Shown here one piece after another: positions 23,672 through 34,604 of a stretch of 64,000 nt of DNA. The position numbers were made by a program, and so were the translations under genes. The notes beneath the pieces are model-generated. The model saw only the letters and a program-made list of their open reading frames with translations, did no database searches and was not told where the DNA came from. Origin of the DNA: Emydura subglobosa (lineage: Eukaryota; Chordata; Testudines; Chelidae); the NCBI GenBank assembly GCA_007922225.1, contig ML679961.1:71156890-71220889 (forward strand), read 5' to 3'. Each line of letters starts with the position of its first letter. Within the stretch, counting starts at the first letter, position 1.

Positions 23672-26096
23672 CTCCTTACTCCCCTGCACTGGTTATCCAC
23701 CTCACAGGTGAACACACAGGGGGAGGCTTAGAGCTGCTATGACCTACCCCATGCATGTAGACAGGATGAGGCAGGGTGTGGGCAAGACAGGGTCCCTTGC
23801 TCAAAGCTCCCAGTGAAGCCACGATTTAGACCTCAGGCATCCCTTTAACACTAGATTGGGCACCACTTCTTTCACCAATAGCTATGGTTCAGTGATGGAG
23901 CTGGAATATCATGATGTATTTCAAAGATACATGGTAAAGTCAGAATATCAACCTGCAACAACTAACTACAATAGCAATGGCAGGTTCCTGCAGGCCTCGT
24001 TGGATCCCTAGAGATTACTAGGGGATCTGCAGTACAGAGTACTGTGATAACCACGGCTTTTCAGTGTAAGTGCATCTCCCAGATCATGTAATTGTCTTGC
24101 AGTTAGTACATCTATGTTAGACCTCGTCAGTGCAGGGGGGCTCCATGCAAGCACAGGGTTCTAGCCACATACAACAATTTGCAGGATCAGGGTCTTAAAT
24201 ATAACCATGCGTGGAAATTAGGGGCAGGGCCAAATTTCACCTCAAAACATTTGTCGTTTCAATTTGGGCCTCGTGTCGTTTTTGTGTGAAATCTTCACAT
24301 TTCATTGCAGTGTGAACATTTCACTGTAAACCTTGGACTCAGTCTCAATGAAATTACAAAATTCCAGGGAGGCTTGGCCCTATCACCCCCCTCCAAAGAT
24401 AGTGCATTGAGCGTGACATGAGTTCGAGCTGCTAATCCGTGCAGCTCTAGTGATTGCATAGATAAAAGTCTGTTACCCTGCTCTGGGGACAATACTGGTA
24501 GGATCCACCTTAATGGGATCCAAGAACATGATCCAACTAGGTTGACAACAGTGGTGTCTCAGTGTAAAGGGAGTACGATGCTTGATTACGATCACTTGGG
24601 TTCACATTGAAAAGCTGATTGGCCAGAGTTGAGGTCAGGAAGAAATCTGGTGGGTGGATTCCAAATGCTTAATTCCCTGCAATAAGAGTAGCTGGCTTCA
24701 GCTGTCCTCAGTTATCCAGTGGGAGGAATAATACATTTTGTCACACACAGACCCTTCCTTTCACCAGACTTCTCTGTGTGTGTTTGGGGGGAAGGAGGAG
24801 CAGAATCTGGGTGTGGGAGAACCTGCCCAGTCTCAGATCTCCTGACTAGCAATGGAACAATAATGATTTTCAGGAGTTCTGTGCCAAACTCTACTAGTTT
24901 GCCATTGCACCCTGACAAATTGTACACGGTGGCTTGGGGACTTTGACAGCAAGTCACACAGTGTCCTCTGACTGAAAAGCTTGCCAGCTGAGGCACTGGT
25001 GTGGCAGGATATAAGCTCAGGAGCTGATTAGGTCCTCCTGGGCTGCTGCTCAGAGCAGCGAAGGGGTTCTGAGAGGCAGAGGGAAGGCACTGAACTGTAT
25101 GTCTAGGCTGTTAGAGCGTGAAGGGTGCAATGAGAATAGGTGATGCTTACATTGCTTCCTGGTCACAGAAATCTTCATGATGACTAGAAAGAAGCCTGCA
25201 TCCAAAATCCCCCCAAACCTTAGATCTAAACTTTGAAGCTCTCTCTGCTTACAAGAAGGCAGAGCTTGTCTGTCCATAGGCAGATGTATGTAATTTACTT
25301 CATGTCAGTATTTAACAGAAATATCTTGAGGTTATTAGATAGAGGTGATTGTTTTCCCTGGGAAAGGTGAGTCACCTCTTGGCAACCTTCCCTTGGATAG
25401 ATAAACGCCACCTCCCCCGAACAGGTCTGACACATTCTCTACATTCCACTTCTTGCCTTTCCCGGGTCCAGCTGACAGTGGATTATAAATGGGTTTGCTC
25501 CTGCTCCTGCCCCTGCCCCCATCTCAGATGGATTAATGCTGGGATGGAACTGGCACTTCAGAACCAGCCTGTTTCTGCCAGTGACTGAAGAGAGCCGAGG
25601 ACAAATGGCACCCTAGCCATTCCTGGTGAACCTCTGTTGATGTCGATGGATGTTACACCAGGTCAGAATGTGGCCTATGGAATTCAGTGGCAGCTGTTTT
25701 TCTGTGTTCCTTAGAGATGACCATAACTGAACCCTCCTGGCTTTGCTTCTCTCCATCATTCCTGGACATACTCCTGAACAGGGGCCATAAGAACCGAGTT
25801 GCTCTAACAAGAGACGTATAATACACTTGAATGCACACAATACATTTGTGCCATTAAGACGCATCCTCAGGTTGGAGATGCCTCCTTGCTGCTCAGAGGC
25901 AGTGCATGCTCCCTCTGCACAGATTGTAGATCCACTGGCCTGTGCATAGGGGACACAGCTATGGTCCCATGACTTTCAGAGTCTCTTGATCTCCAGGGAA
26001 CACAAAAAGAGCTGCTGCTGGGCCATGCTGCTGTGCAGGAAGGAGGGTCCTTCCCTTGCCTTGCCCTGCATAGCAGCAGCACAGACCGGCCTATTG
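23672..26096. other. Intron sequence, nothing recognised
   Basis: No gene or repeat that I can name. Frames up to about 100 codons on both strands show no domain. Confidence 0.4.
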
Positions 26097-26282
26097 TGCC
26101 TTTCACCTGAAGCTCTACAAGTACTTTGCAAATACTGTCACAGCCTGCCTGGAGGTAGGTACCTAAGTAAGAGCCCATTTTACGGACTAGGAGTTTGCGG
26201 CTTAAAGAGGCGAGGCAGCTTGGCCAGGGTTGTGCGCTGACAGAGCTGAGAACAGAATGCAGGAGTCTTGACTCTGTCCCTG
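26097..26282 (+). repeat. MIR-like SINE
   Basis: The order is aagtactttgcaaatactg, tggaggtaggtacctaagt, cccattttacggactaggag and gaggcagcttggccagg, as in MIR. It is diverged. Confidence 0.7.
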
Positions 26283-26642
26283 GGTGTAACTGCTAGGATG
26301 GCTCTAAACTAATCATGTGAGCTGCAGTCCTCCAGGCGGTGTTTTATCAGCCCTACAGCAGAAAGGCATGTAGCAGGGCTGAGTAAATATCACATGCTGA
26401 TTATTGATGTAAAGTACACATCAGTGCCTTCATATTTACTTGCATGGATGATCTTATCTATTGGACTGTAGAATTGTCTCCCCCAGGCACATGGTGGGAT
26501 CCCCACCTCTGGGACATTACTACTAGACTGCACCAATCTCTGGAGAATATACCACAGGAACAATCTTGAGAGAAACTAGTTTTGTCTCCCTCTAATTTAT
26601 ATAATTCACCTATTTGGATGTATTTCAAAGAGGTAAAAAGAC

Positions 26643-26820
26643 ACTAGGATCCAGGACTCCTGAGTTCTAGTCTTCGCTCTGCCCATAACACTCTGCATGA
26701 CCCTGGGCAAGAGACATCCCTGCTCTGTGCCTCTGTTTCCCCCTCTGTACAATGAAGCGATTAATGTGGCAAAGTGCTTTGAGATGGTCACATGAAAAGC
26801 ACCTAATAAGAGCAAAATAT
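26643..26820 (-). repeat. MIR-like SINE, antisense
   Basis: ccaggactcctgagttctag, then tgaccctgggcaagagacat, then ctgtgcctctgtttcccc and agtgctttgagatggtcac are the reverse complement of a MIR/CORE-SINE. Confidence 0.8.
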
Positions 26821-28381
26821 TCCGTATGACAAAGTTATTCTGAAGACGCCACTTGTCCCGCTGGCCAGTCCAAGTACAGGAAGGGAAGACGTGGGACAGG
26901 AGGAAAGGGACAGTGACAAACAAGGGTGGGAGGAAGAGAAGCTCCTCATTACAAATCCTACAACCATCACAAAGTCCTTGCTTGTGCAGGTGCTGCCTGG
27001 CACCATCTTGCAGGCAGCCAGTTCAAGAGGGTCTCTAAAGGCAGGGCAGCTCAGCTCTGCTGTTAAGGCACGAAACCAATCAGCCGCGTCCAAAAAGAAT
27101 CCTCTGATAAATACCCCAACTAATAAAGGGCAGGAGAGTGAGGACTTGAAAGGAAAGGAGGCTGGGCTGGCAAAGAGGGCTTTGGAATTGACATCAAGGC
27201 CAGGGTGACGCCCTGCTAGGGCCAGCTCCCACATTCTGTCCAGGGGGTTGCATAACGGGGCTGTTTGTAACTCGAGGACTGTTTGCTTTCAGCAGAGATA
27301 AATAGCTCCACTGAAAGCCCTGGGCCCAGCTCCCAGCTGCAGTTTATGTTACGCAGTCAATGAAGTTAGATCAGACCCCGTGCTCTCCCCTGTGTCTGCG
27401 TGCTGTTTTTTTCTTTCCCTCCTGTAGTCATTATTACAGCCTCCAGGCCATTCCCCCTGTGCCTGGCGAACAAGGAAAGAAGCCGTAGGAGGTGATGGAG
27501 GGGGAGCTTTGGCAGATGGTAGCAGATCACTTTTCTGAGCAATTGTTCTCAGGCTGCTCCACTGCCAGCTCAGCAGAGGGAATTCACATGGCTCTGGGCT
27601 GGGCTGGCAGAGACTTTCCAGTGCTGGCTCTTCTTCCTTGTCTCCCTTCCTCGCTCCCCCTCCTTCTCTACTGCAGCAAAAGCACTTAAGTGTCCCCGCT
27701 GTGAGACACGCCTCTTTCCCCTTGAAGACTAATTACGGGAGATTCAGGCTGCTGGCCTTATAAGTCAACCGTACATTTTTTATCACCAAATGCCTGTGCG
27801 GCTAGTGTTGCACCTCCATGTATGCACCAGCCAGGCCCCGCAAACTGGAAGTGCCCCTCCTTCCTTCTTGATGGCCTAGCTGCAAAGTAATAACCACAGC
27901 AAGACTCAGGGCTCCACCCGTGCTGAGACTGGCATAGCCACTGCCCTCTCCATCAGGGCTGTCAAGACGCCTTGTCACTACAAAATGGGCCAGATACATC
28001 TGCAGGAGCAGCTACACCTCGGGGGATCCACCCGCAGGGCCAGGGGAGGATTGGTAGTACCACTACCATCATCCCCAGACAATTGCAGTAGGGGAGGTCT
28101 CCTTCCAAATCCAGCCGGGATGCCAAATGAGCAGAGGGCATTTAGGGGAGGTGTTCAGTTATCCTGGCTGGCCCCACCCACTCTGGGGGAAACATCAGCT
28201 GGTTTCAGGTCCCCAGCTGGAGAAGAGGGGTGTTTGGGCAGTTAGTGCACTGTGCCTCCATTCCTGGAGGACATCCTGTGCCAATATACAATGCCTTGGG
28301 CTGGTGGAAGTGAAGGATTAAATCAGGGCCAGTGGCTTATCTATGGCAGCAGAGGCTTTGTAGGAGACCATAAAGTACAGA
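26821..28381. other. Moderately GC-rich intron sequence, nothing recognised
   Basis: Frames of 60-140 codons overlap on both strands at 26.8-27.2 kb without domain content. No repeat was identified. Confidence 0.4.
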
Positions 28382-28465
28382 GCCAAATTTTCCTCTCAGT
28401 AAACACAATGCAACTCCACTGAAGTCAACAACATTACGTCAGTGTCATGAAGAGGGGAATTTGGC
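28382..28465. repeat. Foldback element
   Basis: gccaaattttcctctcagt and atgaagaggggaatttggc are inverted copies flanking a segment with cactgaagtcaac. Confidence 0.65.
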
Positions 28466-29488
28466 ATATAATATAGCATCATCCACTCTAAGAGCTCAAA
28501 GCACTTTATGAACACAGAGCGCCATATTCTACAGTCATTAATCAACAGTTGTGTGTCTGTGTGGGGTAATTTGGTGGGAAAGGTGTTTCTTTAGATGGCA
28601 TCATCTCTCTTACATCATTTTCCCCTGGGGTGAGTCTCCTCCCAGCAAGAGAGTTTACTGAAAACAGAGAGGGACAAACCTCAAACGGTTTGAAGCAAGC
28701 TTGGTTTCAGAACAGATGCTTCCCCAATTATCTGAACCATTTAAGACTCCAAGACAGGGCAGCTGATCTCATGGGGAAAGACTTCCCTGCAAAACTTCCT
28801 GTGCTTCCTACTTCTTGGATCAGCTGGAACCTGATAGTACTGGGTCAACCAAAATAAGGGAAGGGGGGAGAATTAACCGAGTTTCTTGGAACCCCCAAAA
28901 ATCAAGACTTAGATTCAAGTTTTAAAGGACAATTTGAGCTGGTTGGATGCCATCCAAACTGATTCACTCATCTCTACAGGCTGTTAAGGCCATGTTGCCC
29001 TGAGCTCTGCCTATTGTTCTCCATGTCTCAATCCCACTAAGAAAATGACAAATTGGATGGAATGCAGAGATGAGCAACAAAAGTGATTCTGAAGAAAGTT
29101 TTGGCATTAAAGACCTGCAGCATGTCCTGCCCCGATTTCCTATGCCTGCCCAGCTCCTTCCTAAAATTCTGTCTGGGCATCTTTTTTTAATGTTCCCATG
29201 TGTCTCCTCCTTCCACATTTGACTTTGTGCTTTTTTTCACCTTTAGATGCATACCGCGTGCCCTCTCTGTCTACCCCCCAGTCCCTTCGGAAAAGCTGTT
29301 CCACCAACTGTACCTGTGTCCACATTACACTCTCTGATTTTTCACCTTATTGCCTGTCCATCTCCTTAGATCATGAGAATGGGCGGAGGGATTTTGTTTG
29401 TGTTCCTATTGCAAATCCCCACATATGCCCTCAAATATGTACTTGTGACACAACCCCATGTGCCTGAGACTGGGCTATAATCAATGAT
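28466..29488. other. Intron sequence, nothing recognised
   Basis: No supported feature. Confidence 0.4.
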
Positions 29489-29671
29489 TAAGGCTACAAT
29501 TTTGGCGCAAGTATTTTTATTAAAAGTCACAGACAGGACGCAGGCAATAAACAATCAGTCACGGATTCATTGAAGCCGAAGCCCTGACTGAATTTTGGGA
29601 AGTTTCAAGAAGTCACGGAGGTCTCGTAAAATCATGGAATTTGTGCCCTCCAGGACAGATTCGTAGCCTTA
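29489..29671. mobile_element. MITE-like element with taaggctac ends
   Basis: taaggctac at the left and gtagcctta at the right form short inverted repeats. The interior has repeated gtcacgga/gtcacaga words. A 3-bp ATT duplication is possible but not convincing. Confidence 0.5.
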
Positions 29672-29689
29672 TTACTGATGCGTTAGGGG

Positions 29690-29930
29690 TGTTGTAACCA
29701 GATTTAAGAGTTTGAACAACGCAAGGGGGGTGGTTAGGATGGTACAAGGAGGCTGAGCTAAGATGACAATTTGGCTGAATAGCAAGGACACTGTCCTAAT
29801 GGTGAAAGCCATCAGACTGTATGATTGTTGCCCGAGGAGAGTGATGGAAGCCCGTTGCCTCAAGACATTTAAAAGCAGGCTGGAGAATAGAGTGTAGGGA
29901 ATGATCCTGGATTGGTAAAGGGAATATGGA
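29690..29930 (+). repeat. Old CR1-like LINE 3' fragment
   Basis: gtgatggaagcccgttgcct, then aagacatttaaaagcaggct, then ggagaatagagtgtaggga match the 3' coding end of CR1-type LINEs. Strongly diverged. Confidence 0.6.
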
Positions 29931-31074
29931 TGAGAAGAGCTAATGCCCCCTTTCCATCTTTAATTTCCAGGACTCTAGCATGAAATTCAAAATTAAACTT
30001 GAAAAAATTGCTGTCTCACCTCCCCTTTCCCCCTCCCCCCCAGGTTCCACTTTCCCCTCTATTCTGCTATGGCACTGATATGAAAGCAAAGTTAGCAGTG
30101 AAGCAATGGGCGTAATTTGACTGTGATGCTTAACCACATCATGCTCCATTGTACTAAGGCTTTGCAAAATGTGCTGCTTACATGTCATAGGCTTGCAAAA
30201 TGCATGAGTAGTACAGGTTAGGGCACCCCACAGTGTGACCAACAGAGTTCTACACTGTGCACCCAGCCTGCATCTTTAACACAAGGTGTCCTCCCAGATC
30301 CCAGGATGCAATGCGCCACCTTGACCTGAATAGCCAGGCCACTTGGCTCAAGGTAGGGAATTGTGTACTGGGACCTATAGGCTCCTGAAGATGTCTTTCC
30401 CTATTAAAGCTAGGAATAGCAAAATCTGCTCCATTTTATGCAGATTAGGCATGGCCTTGGCATGCATGATGCTGAGCCAAGTTTGGACATCTGTGGTGTA
30501 GGACCCTGCCAGGGCAACCCAAATAAACTACTCCCACAACAGGGACTGTGGAGACGAGGCTGGCACACACCAGGCTGGCACTGCTCAGACACTAGTACAA
30601 TAGGACAACTGGTACGGCACGGCGGAGTGAGCAAGTTGACAGCCACAGACCCACCCAGCCACCTGGAGTCCTATGAACCTATCTTAAAACTAAGCTGTGC
30701 CTGTGCGGGAGCTGAGTTCTGCTCACAGTAGTGACATGGCTGCACAAAGCACCTGTGGCTAAATGGTATGGCAGGGTGTAAATTAGTGTGTATGAATTCA
30801 TACCCAGTATGTCAAGGGAGGGCCGGCAGCACAGCCAGGCTAAACTTATACCCCACCCTTCCTACCCTGGCAAGTGGGGTCTGACTGCTGTAGACTGAAA
30901 TGTTAGGCTGGAAGAATACATACCTAATAGAATGATTCTGTTGATGAGAGCAATAAGAGATTTATTATTCTTCTCTTACAGGCATCTGATTTATTATTTT
31001 CCAGAGCCCCATAGGTGTGTATTGCACATTTATGGACAATTATAAAATGAGAGATTGTACATGCTATAGTGCAT
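29931..31074. other. Intron sequence, nothing recognised
   Basis: No supported feature. Overlapping frames at 30410-30731 on opposite strands have no domain. Confidence 0.4.
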
Positions 31075-31325
31075 TTAATAAATCACCTGGCAGTTACATA
31101 GCACATCTTGAGTTCACAGTTCTTTTCACGTATTGACTGATTAATCTTCAAACATTTAAACAGATGAGTGTCCCCATTTTACAGATGTGGACTGTGAGTC
31201 ATGGAGAGAGGTTAAATGAGTTGCATACAGTTCCAGAAGCACTTGCTTGTGGATCTGGGATTAGCAAATGGGACTTTCTAATTCGCATTATTTACCATGG
31301 CACCTTCCAAACCAGAGGATCCCAA
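31075..31325 (+). repeat. MIR-like SINE
   Basis: cacctggcagttacatagca, then gtccccattttacagatgtg, then agagaggttaaatgagttgc lie in the order expected for MIR. Confidence 0.75.
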
Positions 31326-32061
31326 AGCCATTAACTGTGTAAGGAATCTCCTCATCTACCACAGAAATTCAGCCACTTCTGGTGTGGAACATGGCAGCTG
31401 TTTAATAGCTGACAGAGAATATATTACATGAAAGTAAAGAAAAAAGTCATGTCCAGGTAAAAGATTGCCAATAAGATCCCTCCTTTTATCACTGCATTTA
31501 AAGAAATAAAAGCAATGAAAAGCTAGCTTAGGTTTTATGTACATAACTCTAGGTATGTTTTTGAGGAAGCCTCAAAGAGGTGCTAGCCTTGATATATGGG
31601 TTGAGAGAGAAGTTAACACACAGCACCAATAAAACTATTACCCTCTTTCTTCACCTTACTATTTTTCTATGTCACTCAGTTAATTATTAATTGCTGGAGA
31701 CAGTCTGATAGGAAATCTGTGATTGGATTCCCTTTGTTTCTCTGAGGCTGTAAACAGACTAGGTAATACGCAAATTTGTTTTGTTTTGTTTTTTTCTTCT
31801 GTAGTTCTATTACCTTATCACTTTCTTCAGTCATTACTATCATTTTCATCTTCTTCTCTTCCAAAAATTGTTGAAGCCCGAACAAAACAGTGAGTTTGGT
31901 TTCCTTCTCATTTACATTGGTTTAAATCAGAGTAATTCTCTTGATATCAGTGAAGCTAGGTGGGTGTACATGATAGGGGAATAGAGCCTATTGAGTATAA
32001 TATGTAGCTACCATTTGCAATTGTTTTTCTAGTAATCTGTATTCAACAGGAGAAGAAGGAT
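31326..32061. other. AT-rich intron sequence with a homeodomain-type palindrome
   Basis: No gene or named repeat. At about 31678-31694 the sequence gttaattattaattgc overlaps several TAAT/ATTA half-sites. The segment lacks recognisable transposons, so a conserved enhancer is possible, but that cannot be judged from one sequence. Confidence 0.35.
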
Positions 32062-32215
32062 GGACCAGAAGTTCCAGTCCGTTGCTCTGCCATTGCCTTC
32101 CTGCATGATCTTGCTCAAATCTCTTCTTTCTCCCTCTACTTCAGTTCCTCCTGTGCAGGATGGAACATGGGGAGTGATGCAAGGGTGAATACATTACAGA
32201 TTGTGAAATGCTTGG
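32062..32215 (-). repeat. Diverged MIR-like SINE, antisense
   Basis: ttgctctgccattgccttcc, tgatcttgctcaaatctctt and attgtgaaatgcttggggg follow the antisense MIR order, weakly. Confidence 0.5.
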
Positions 32216-33255
32216 GGGCCATATATGCACCATGGAGAGATTTAGTTCAGAGGACCTACTCCCAAGCAGATTGCACTTGTCTGAACTGGAAATGATAGCA
32301 GTTACCCCTTTCGTTACACAGGCGTCTCTGATGTACACACAGGTCTATAGAGGTGACATTGGTGTGATCAGCCTTCACTGGCATAATAAATATCTCGGCT
32401 TCAAAAAAACGAACAATTAGAGTCAAGTTTGACTCCCACAGTCCTGATGCTGACACCCCAAACACTGGGAAAGTTCCATCCTGGAGCTGAACTCTAGTGA
32501 CAATTGGTCCTAGGGAAATCAGCAAAGGCCAGGAGGCTTGGGTTGGTTTGCACTTGATCTGTGTCAGTCTCAGCAGTTTCCTTAGTAGAGAGCTGCAGGA
32601 GACTGCCTCTGCTTCCACTCCATGGGGGGAGGAGACTCCCCCACACCCGCAAGTTTGGCTTTGAGTTTCTCTTTGAAATGGCCTTCCAAAACTCCAACCA
32701 GAGCTGGGTAAAGAGGAGGCCCAGTCTGGCTCCATTCTTCCTGGTGACATTCTGAGTGGGTGGAATCTTTACCCCTCCTCCTTACAGACCCACAGTATGC
32801 TTCCGGATGCGTCTGCCCCCGGGTGGCATGGGTCTGCCATGGGTTTCATCCGGGGCATTATTACGAGTCGCAGAATTCCAGCTGAATCTAAATTAAGATG
32901 TTGTTAATCTTCCTTATGCCATAAAAAGCGTTCCCAGTCTCTCCCCTTCACCCCATACATCTCCCAGCACTCTCACACTCTAGTTCTAACCCAACCCACA
33001 CAGGCCTGTGTCTCTCCTCCTGTCCCTCTCCTTTCTCAGGGCCCCATTGGCCTCTGCTCCTTCCCTCACCCTTTCTCTAACTCAGTCCTTCCTTCCTCCT
33101 CAGCCATCTGACCCTTACTCTCTCTACCGGACTTTTTTCTTTTCCCAACTGGAGCGATTCCTGTTCAAACTGATTCATTTGTCCTGGGCTTTACATTCTT
33201 TTCTTTCTCTCTCCCTCCGTCCCTATCCCCTCCCCCCCCCCCCCCACACGGAAAG
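32216..33255. other. Sequence upstream of ALX4 exon 2 with a long pyrimidine tract
   Basis: At 32885-32925 aaattaagatgttgttaatc carries two homeodomain-type half-sites. From about 32938 to 33245 the + strand is strongly pyrimidine-rich (ctctcc, ccctcc, tctttctc runs) and ends in 14 consecutive C at 33232-33245. It acts as an unusually long polypyrimidine tract for the exon 2 acceptor. Frames here are compositional. Confidence 0.5.
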
Positions 33256-33566
33256 GGAGCGCGAGGGGGGGGGGTGAGGCTGAGTTACAGCCAAGCTCTG
33301 ACCCTGCGGGAATGGACAACAGCTACCTCAGTGTGAAGGAGGCCGGGGTGAAGGTGCCCCAGGACAGGGCCAGCACTGACCTCCCCAGCCCCATGGACAA
33401 GGCGGACTCCGAGAGCAACAAGGGCAAGAAGCGGCGGAACCGCACCACCTTCACCAGCTACCAGCTGGAGGAGCTGGAGAAAGTCTTCCAGAAGACCCAC
33501 TACCCAGATGTCTATGCCAGGGAGCAGCTAGCCATGAGGACAGATCTCACTGAGGCCCGAGTACAG
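33256..33566 (+). CDS. ALX4: ALX4 exon 2: start of homeodomain
   Basis: ALX4 is a nuclear paired-like homeodomain transcription factor of limb and craniofacial mesenchyme that binds palindromic TAAT sites as a dimer. Seen: an open frame whose ATG at 33312 ([10 protein letters not shown]) is an internal methionine, not the start; a basic stretch N-K-G-K-K-R-R; and homeodomain residues 1-46 at 33429-33566, ending L-T-E-A-R-V-Q. The exon ends at CAG|gtaatg in phase 0, exactly between homeodomain residues 46 and 47, the usual intron site in paired-class homeoboxes. The segment matches ALX4 rather than ALX1 or ALX3 as I recall those proteins. The frame stays open upstream and encodes [13 protein letters not shown] before the methionine, resembling human ALX4, so the exon begins upstream of 33276. 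The exact acceptor is unclear; 33256 follows the first AG after the pyrimidine tract, while 33279, 33285 and 33291 are phase-0 alternatives. Confidence 0.95.
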
Positions 33567-34397
33567 GTAATGGGGGAAGCTTTGGGGTGGCTGGGGGCAC
33601 TGGGGACTTCAATATGTAAACCTAGAACCTTCCAGGCAGCAAGATAATGAGTCTTAAAATTCACTGAGGCTTGATAGATCTGGAAGATGGCTCTTAGTTC
33701 CATCCCTAAGTCCATTTAAACTTCCAGCTACTGGGCTGTGCTCAGAGTCCAGGCTTCAGACTCATGTTCTTCTCTTATGCACTTGGGCAGCAAGGTGCAG
33801 GGGACCTCATTCCTGCCTTACATTAGTGCACACGTCTTTGTTTTGGGTTAGTCTCCTCCGAGGTTCACAGAGGGGCATGCTGTTCCTTGAGCTAATGGGG
33901 CAGGTTGGCAAACGATAAGGCAGCAATCTACAGCGATAGTTATTCCAGCAAGGCTCTCACGTAAATTACTTCGCTCCAAAAGAATCAGATGGGGACACCG
34001 GCTCACTAGCCGCAGTGGCGCCAATCTTTCTCATGATACCTCCCTTTGCTGGCAAGGTGGGGGAGGCAGAGGTCACCGTGACCTCTCGTGCCCGGGAGTT
34101 GAAACAGAGAAATGCAGAGACACAATTGAAATGGGTTTTGCTGCCTGGTTGGCCGAGCAGGCTCAGAGACAATGCATGAAGCCTATTGTTTTGGGGCAAG
34201 AAAGTATGGCTGCCACCTCCAAAAGAACAGGAGAGTCCAACAACAACCCAAAGATGCCAGGTCTCTCAAAATTGTATGCTGAGGTTTCCTCAGTGATTGG
34301 GCAGAAGAGAACACAGCAAGTGGCTCTTGATTCTGTTTCTTGTGGACACCTGACAAATGCTGATGGCTTCTCCTGGAGGCCAGGGTACAATCTCAGG

Positions 34398-34604
34398 TTA
34401 CTGATCACACACGGCATGGACTGACTTCTTCTGCTTCCGAACGGCAATGCTACGCCAGTGGGCAGTGGGACGGGGGATCTCCTTCCCATGCTCATCCCAG
34501 AGGTGCTGGTTCATGCATTTTAGCTTCTCCAGGAGTGCTGAAGGGTGGTAGAAGGGAGGGTTTGGTACCTGATCTTTCCGTGGCCTTTCGTGTTCCGTCA
34601 TCAT
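34398..34604 (-). CDS. Candidate antisense small ORF in a CpG-dense patch (function unknown)
   Basis: A 68-codon frame on the strand opposite ALX4 starts M-M-T-E-H-E-R-P-R-K-D-Q and includes P-P-F-Y-H-P-S-A-L-L-E-K-L-K and L-W-D-E-H-G-K-E-I-P-R-P-T. It is rich in Trp, His, Pro and charged residues, has no low-complexity content, and has no signal peptide or membrane segment. An in-frame stop lies immediately before the ATG. The patch 34410-34700 has about 16 CpG, far more than the surrounding intron, as would fit an unmethylated promoter or a recently inserted GC-rich sequence. I do not recognise the protein. It could be a small gene, one exon of a larger antisense gene, a retropseudogene fragment or chance. 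Confidence 0.25.
   Translation of the reverse strand: MMTEHERPRKDQVPNPPFYHPSALLEKLKCMNQHLWDEHGKEIPRPTAHWRSIAVRKQKKSVHAVCDQ

Larger units (their letters stand above)
1..33255 (+). other. ALX4: ALX4 intron 1, 3' part (exon 1 upstream of the window)
   Basis: ALX4 needs a first coding exon for its N-terminal 150 or so residues. No frame in the first 33 kb carries an ALX4-like N-terminus, so everything before exon 2 is read as intron 1 and exon 1 is placed outside the window. Human ALX4 intron 1 is also several tens of kb, as I recall. The individual repeats and motifs inside are listed separately. Confidence 0.7.

Noticed and set aside
26803..27234. 143-codon minus-strand frame
   Set aside because: There is no recognisable domain, an equally long frame lies on the opposite strand, and part of it overlaps the edge of a MIR copy.
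33008..33277. 89-codon frame just before ALX4 exon 2 ending in a T-E-R-E-R-E-G-G-G tail
   Set aside because: It is the pyrimidine tract read in a different frame from ALX4 and has no domain.
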